NCBI RefSeq assembly: GCF_030362855.1
Contig: NZ_JAUCBP010000002.1
Location: 62,001-126,000, forward strand
Direction of reading: 5' to 3'
DNA length: 64,000 nt
Source: Neoalteromonas arenosi
GTDB taxonomy: Bacteria > Pseudomonadota > Gammaproteobacteria > Enterobacterales > Alteromonadaceae
This document shows positions 60,790-64,000 of the stretch, piece after piece (position 1 is the stretch's first letter; each line of letters starts with the position of its first letter). The notes beneath the pieces were generated by a model. That model was not told the origin of the DNA. It ran no database searches and was given only the letters and a program-made list of their open reading frames with translations. Made by a program: the position numbers and the translations under genes.

Positions 60790-61191
60790 CTAAAACGTAC
60801 TGGGGGCACCAATGGCAACCCCTTGTGATGTTACTGCATATGGATAAAGTCGAGTGATTTCGGCGCCGCTGGCATCATTAATTTGTACTACGATAACGTC
60901 GCTTTCGCCGTGTTTAGGATCAACCACATTGGCTAAGTACGCCACAACGCTATTAGTACGTTGAGTTTGAAAACTGCGCTCAACAATCAACCATTCGAGC
61001 ATTTCAATCATATTGCCATTTTCCGCTTGCTCTTCGTCGCAGCATACGCACTGTACGTCACCGTCTATGGACAATACCGCAAAGGGGTAGATTGAGTCAG
61101 TGTACTTCAGCAATGCAGCCGCGAATTGCACCGCGCGGTCGATCAGCGGTTCGCATTCGGTTAAGGCATGAAGTGCTGTGGAATGTCGCAT
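60790..61191 (-). CDS. Hypothetical protein with a CVCC motif
   Basis: A 133-residue cytosolic protein, not recognised. Contains VQCVCCDEEQAENGNM at about 47-62 and a mixed alpha/beta pattern. No signal peptide or membrane helix. It lies between the carboxynorspermidine genes and the PLP enzyme, same strand. The cysteine cluster could bind metal. Confidence 0.6.
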   Translation of the reverse strand: MRHSTALHALTECEPLIDRAVQFAAALLKYTDSIYPFAVLSIDGDVQCVCCDEEQAENGNMIEMLEWLIVERSFQTQRTNSVVAYLANVVDPKHGESDVIVVQINDASGAEITRLYPYAVTSQGVAIGAPSTF

Positions 61192-61280
61192 GCAGTCCTC
61201 GCCAGTTTTAGGTAGCAGAAAAAGAGTAAGGTTACTGCCTTAAACGTATGGTTCAACCATTCGGTTCAATTGCTGGCGCG

Positions 61281-62159
61281 TCAACGAGCGCCTTGTAAAC
61301 CACCAGTATGTAGAAAAACGAGCGTTGCCCCCGTTGCAAATTGACCGCGACTAACCAATTGCTGCATGGCATGTAAGGCTTTACCTGAATAAACTGGCTC
61401 TAGTGGGAGATTGAGTTGCGCGCTATGCCGTTGGCAAAAGTGAGCTAATTCATCTGTGACTTTTGCATAACCACCGTGATGAAAATCGTGCCAGATAGTG
61501 TAATCGCTGTGCTTGCGCTTATCGATAAGGTCTGCGACGAGCTTATCTACGTAATCCGCACCCTTTAACATGGCAATACCGTGCAGTTGGTCAATAGTAG
61601 AGTGTTTGGCGACACTTAACCCTGCGAGAGTACCACCACTGGCCACCGGCAGAATCAGTGCATCTATAGGCCTGTTAAATTCGTCTGCTAGTGATTGCAT
61701 TCCTGCAAAGCACTGTTGTTGGCTGCCACCTTCAGGGATCACAACGTCAATGTCGTACTGTGCGGAGAGCTGGTTGATAAACTCCGTTTCGGTGCGCCGC
61801 TGATAATCTACTTTGTTGAGGTAAACAATCTCAGCCTGCCACGTAACAATGTCCTTCAGCATAGGTGTTTCGTTGCCGGTGTAATCGCCGCGTATAAATA
61901 CCGTTAGGGGTATTTGTAGTTGCCAGCAACAGTATGCAAGGGCGTGGATGTGATTGGAGTAACCACCCCCAAAACTCGCCACGCGTGAAGGTCTGTGTTG
62001 CGCAAATTGCAGTATAGGTGCTGCCAGTTTGCGCCACTTGTTACCGGAGATCACTGGGTGGATCAAGTCATCCCGTTTGACATAAAGCTGATAGCGCTCA
62101 GCATTGGGCCAATCGGGATAAAACCGCTGTAGTGGCGATGGTACTTGAATAGAAAACAA
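61281..62159 (-). CDS. PLP-dependent ACC deaminase / D-cysteine desulfhydrase-like protein
   Basis: A fold-type II PLP enzyme of 292 residues. PLP Lys41 lies in VISGNKWRKLAAP, then SFGGGYSNHIHALAYC, and LPVASGGTLAGLSVAKH as the phosphate loop. Family members act on 1-aminocyclopropane-1-carboxylate or D-cysteine. The residues that separate the two were not assigned, so the substrate is open. Confidence 0.85.
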   Translation of the reverse strand: MFSIQVPSPLQRFYPDWPNAERYQLYVKRDDLIHPVISGNKWRKLAAPILQFAQHRPSRVASFGGGYSNHIHALAYCCWQLQIPLTVFIRGDYTGNETPMLKDIVTWQAEIVYLNKVDYQRRTETEFINQLSAQYDIDVVIPEGGSQQQCFAGMQSLADEFNRPIDALILPVASGGTLAGLSVAKHSTIDQLHGIAMLKGADYVDKLVADLIDKRKHSDYTIWHDFHHGGYAKVTDELAHFCQRHSAQLNLPLEPVYSGKALHAMQQLVSRGQFATGATLVFLHTGGLQGAR

Positions 62160-62168
62160 CCGGATCCT

Positions 62169-62849
62169 TTAAAAGCGATAGCTTAAGTTAACGCCCAATG
62201 ATACCGGATTGTAATCTAGATTATCCAAAGCACCTACGGCATTTTCTTCAGCGTCAAGACTTACTCTGCTTAGGTCTTGCCAGCGAGCTTCAGTCGCTAG
62301 TGACCAATTTTGATTTAGCCTGTAGTCGGCCTGAAACATTAACTGCCATGTAATGTCGCCATCACCTGAATAGGAGCGCTCGACACTGCCTTGTTCTAAA
62401 TCCAAGTCAATTTCTTGTACCCAGCCAAGGCCAGCGCCCAAGCTGACGTGCCATGGGCCGTTGGTGTACGCATGGTAATAGCCATTCAGATAAAAAATAC
62501 TGGAAGCAAAATTGCCAGAAAAGCTATCGCCATTGGCATTCACTTGGGTATCAGAATCATTGGTGCGGTATTCCCAGTAAAGCTCAGTTGAGAAATCTTC
62601 AGAAATCTGTTTGCCTAACCCCGCACCAGCATAAAAGCCACTATCGATATTTGCATCCCAGCGATTGTTATCTGTGGCCGTTATTGCAGTGTTTGTTGCA
62701 TCGGAGGACGTATCGGAGAGCTGGCTCAATCCAACGCTCGCCTTGGTGTACCAGGTTGAGTCGCTGGCAAGTGCGCTCGAGCTAAAAGTGATGGCGATTA
62801 ACGCTGCGGTTAGCATGGGTTTATTAAGGTTGTTGTGAAAGTTGTACAT
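62169..62849 (-). CDS. Outer-membrane beta-barrel protein (OmpA/OmpW-like porin family)
   Basis: A 226-residue protein with a signal peptide (cleavage near ALASDS) and eight predicted strands: LGKQISEDFSTELYWEYR, WHVSLGAGLGWVQEID, WQLMFQADYRLNQNWSLATE, ending in NLSYRF with a C-terminal Phe. No peptidoglycan domain. Role unknown. Ten bases separate it from the PLP enzyme gene. Confidence 0.8.
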   Translation of the reverse strand: MYNFHNNLNKPMLTAALIAITFSSSALASDSTWYTKASVGLSQLSDTSSDATNTAITATDNNRWDANIDSGFYAGAGLGKQISEDFSTELYWEYRTNDSDTQVNANGDSFSGNFASSIFYLNGYYHAYTNGPWHVSLGAGLGWVQEIDLDLEQGSVERSYSGDGDITWQLMFQADYRLNQNWSLATEARWQDLSRVSLDAEENAVGALDNLDYNPVSLGVNLSYRF

Positions 62850-63071
62850 TGCTATTCCTCGTGGTTTTAATGGTTGCGTTTAAGTCTACGAAAATGCGCA
62901 TTACCACAAGGTTACGAGGGTATTAAATAACTGTAATTAAGCACCGTTATGCAGTTAAGTGTATGTTTTTAAATATTATTGTCTGTTTGTGAATGAGTTT
63001 TAATACTGGGGGAATTGATCAGGATCACAGGCTTTGCGTACTAATTATCAATTTAACAATGGAGTCTGGAT

Positions 63072-63587
63072 ATGAAACGCAGGTTTGCGACTCTGTACTT
63101 AATTCTCTCAATGGCAGGACCGGTAATGGCAGATCGAGCAACGATCGAACAATATATTGATGACCCACAAATTGTCGGTGAGGCCAAGTTTGAATATATC
63201 TTTTGGGATGTGTATACAGCGAAGCTATATGCGAGCGCCGGCGATTATGTCAGTGATAAGCCCTTCGCCTTGTCATTGACATACTTGCGCAACTTCGATG
63301 GCGACGACATTGCTAAGCGGTCGGTGAAAGAAATGAAATCACAAGGATTTAATGACGAGGAACAATTAGACCAGTGGCTAACGACAATGAATGAATTATT
63401 CCCGGATGTGAAAAAGGGCGAGACCATTACCGGCATTGCTGATGCACAAGGCGTTGCACATTTCTATCTCGATCAAAACAAGTTAGGCGAAGTAGATGAT
63501 CCTGCTTTTACCCAATGGTTCTTTGCGATTTGGCTCAGTGACAAAACGTCTGAGCCAGGTCTGCGCAAAAAATTACTGAATTTATAA
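63072..63587 (+). CDS. Chalcone-isomerase-fold exported protein
   Basis: A 171-residue protein with a signal peptide (cleavage near VMADRA). The chalcone-isomerase-like fold reads GEAKFEYIFWDVYTAKLYAS, LSLTYLRNFDGDDIAKRSVKEM, and FFAIWLSDKTSEPGLRKKLL near the end. Bacterial members have no known isomerase activity. It is followed 10 bases on by a DUF3833 lipoprotein gene, a common pair. Confidence 0.88.
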   Translation: MKRRFATLYLILSMAGPVMADRATIEQYIDDPQIVGEAKFEYIFWDVYTAKLYASAGDYVSDKPFALSLTYLRNFDGDDIAKRSVKEMKSQGFNDEEQLDQWLTTMNELFPDVKKGETITGIADAQGVAHFYLDQNKLGEVDDPAFTQWFFAIWLSDKTSEPGLRKKLLNL

Positions 63588-63597
63588 GGAGTTAGCA

Positions 63598-64000
63598 ATG
63601 AGTAAACTTTCACAATGGGCGCCGCGCTTACTGGTAGTGCTGGGCGCTACATTTGGGCTAGCGGCGTGTAGTGTATCTATTGACGGCAATGACTATAAGT
63701 CAATTGAGCCGACGTTTGATATTAACCAATTTTTCAATGGTCAAGTGCGCGCCTGGGGGATAGTGCAAAATCGCAGCGGTGAAGTGGTTCAGCGCTTTAT
63801 TGTTGATATTGATGGTCGTATTGAAACTGGTGAACTGATCCTCGATGAAACCTTTACCTACGGTGTTGGCGATGGCCCCAAAACCCGTATTTGGCGAATT
63901 GAGCAGCAAGCGCCTGGCAGTTTTATTGGCAACGCTGGCGATATTGCCGGCCCCGCAACTGGCACCGCATTCGGCAATGCGTTTAATTTTCGCTATGAGA
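63598..64000 (+). CDS. DUF3833 lipoprotein, cut by the window end
   Basis: Starts at ATG 63598 with AAGGAG before it and runs off the window. The first 134 residues show a lipobox LAACS, then FDINQFFNGQVRAWGIVQNR and TYGVGDGPKTRIWRIEQ, the DUF3833 pattern. Role unknown; probably periplasmic-facing lipid-linked. Shares an operon with the chalcone-isomerase-fold gene. Confidence 0.85.
   Translation, partial: MSKLSQWAPRLLVVLGATFGLAACSVSIDGNDYKSIEPTFDINQFFNGQVRAWGIVQNRSGEVVQRFIVDIDGRIETGELILDETFTYGVGDGPKTRIWRIEQQAPGSFIGNAGDIAGPATGTAFGNAFNFRYE

Overview
The window is from a moderate-GC gammaproteobacterium. It has the envelope and global-control gene sets typical of that class: lptFG divergent from pepA-holC-valS, mlaFEDCB next to yrbG-kdsDC-lptCAB-rpoN-hpf-ptsN-rapZ-npr, lpoA-yraN-diaA-dolP divergent from rsmI, gltBD, arcB and rraB. 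A carboxynorspermidine pathway, ArcB, RraB, LpoA and a short GlyGly-type C-terminal anchor point to a marine, Alteromonadales/Vibrio-like lineage. I cannot name a genus from sequence alone. Apart from the tRNA 3'-end repeats I see no insertion sequence, CRISPR array, rRNA or integrase gene.

Layout. 1-5.5 kb: 3' part of a PAS-GGDEF cyclase, hflKC, a class II fumarase, a doubtful small membrane ORF, and a PRC-barrel gene whose frame is broken at a G6 run. 5.5-6.2 kb: a tRNA-Leu(CAA) transcribed leftward from a strong sigma70-type promoter. It is followed by three exact-period 73-nt tandem repeats, each ending in the last 22 nt of that tRNA, and then an intrinsic terminator. 6.2-14 kb: RDD protein, lptGF, pepA-holC-valS. 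14-18 kb: a CxC thioredoxin-like protein, a membrane-sensor chemotaxis receptor, an SPFH protein coupled to a ribbon-helix-helix protein, and an anchored surface protein. 18-24 kb: the most accessory-looking stretch, with small exported proteins, a secreted papain-like protease, an acyltransferase and an orphan solute-binding protein. 24-41 kb: rraB, plsC, an Hpt/HD-GYP fusion, then murA-ibaG and the mla, kds, lpt, rpoN and nitrogen-PTS clusters, ending in a single-domain response regulator and a DUF4382 lipoprotein behind a possible sigma54 promoter. 41-47 kb: gltBD. 47-51.5 kb: a regulator-rich intergenic region, a holin/amidase pair and arcB. 51.5-56 kb: dolP-diaA-yraN-lpoA and rsmI. 56-64 kb: a TonB-dependent receptor, the two carboxynorspermidine genes, a PLP deaminase-like enzyme, an outer-membrane barrel, a chalcone-isomerase-fold protein and the start of a DUF3833 lipoprotein.

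How the parts work together. Much of the window builds the outer membrane: LptABCFG and KdsCD for lipopolysaccharide, Mla for phospholipid retrieval, LpoA, DolP and MurA for wall and envelope integrity, PlsC for phospholipid. RpoN, HPF, PtsN, RapZ and NPr connect nitrogen status to envelope precursor supply, and gltBD is the nitrogen-assimilation enzyme. ArcB senses redox state.

The observations that most deserve a second look are the tRNA-derived repeat array, the G6 frameshift, the Fur-like and palindromic sites plus stem-loop in the gltB/holin gap, the stand-alone lysis pair beside arcB, and the SPFH/ribbon-helix-helix pair. All functional assignments rest on motifs read from the translated sequence; no database search was run.
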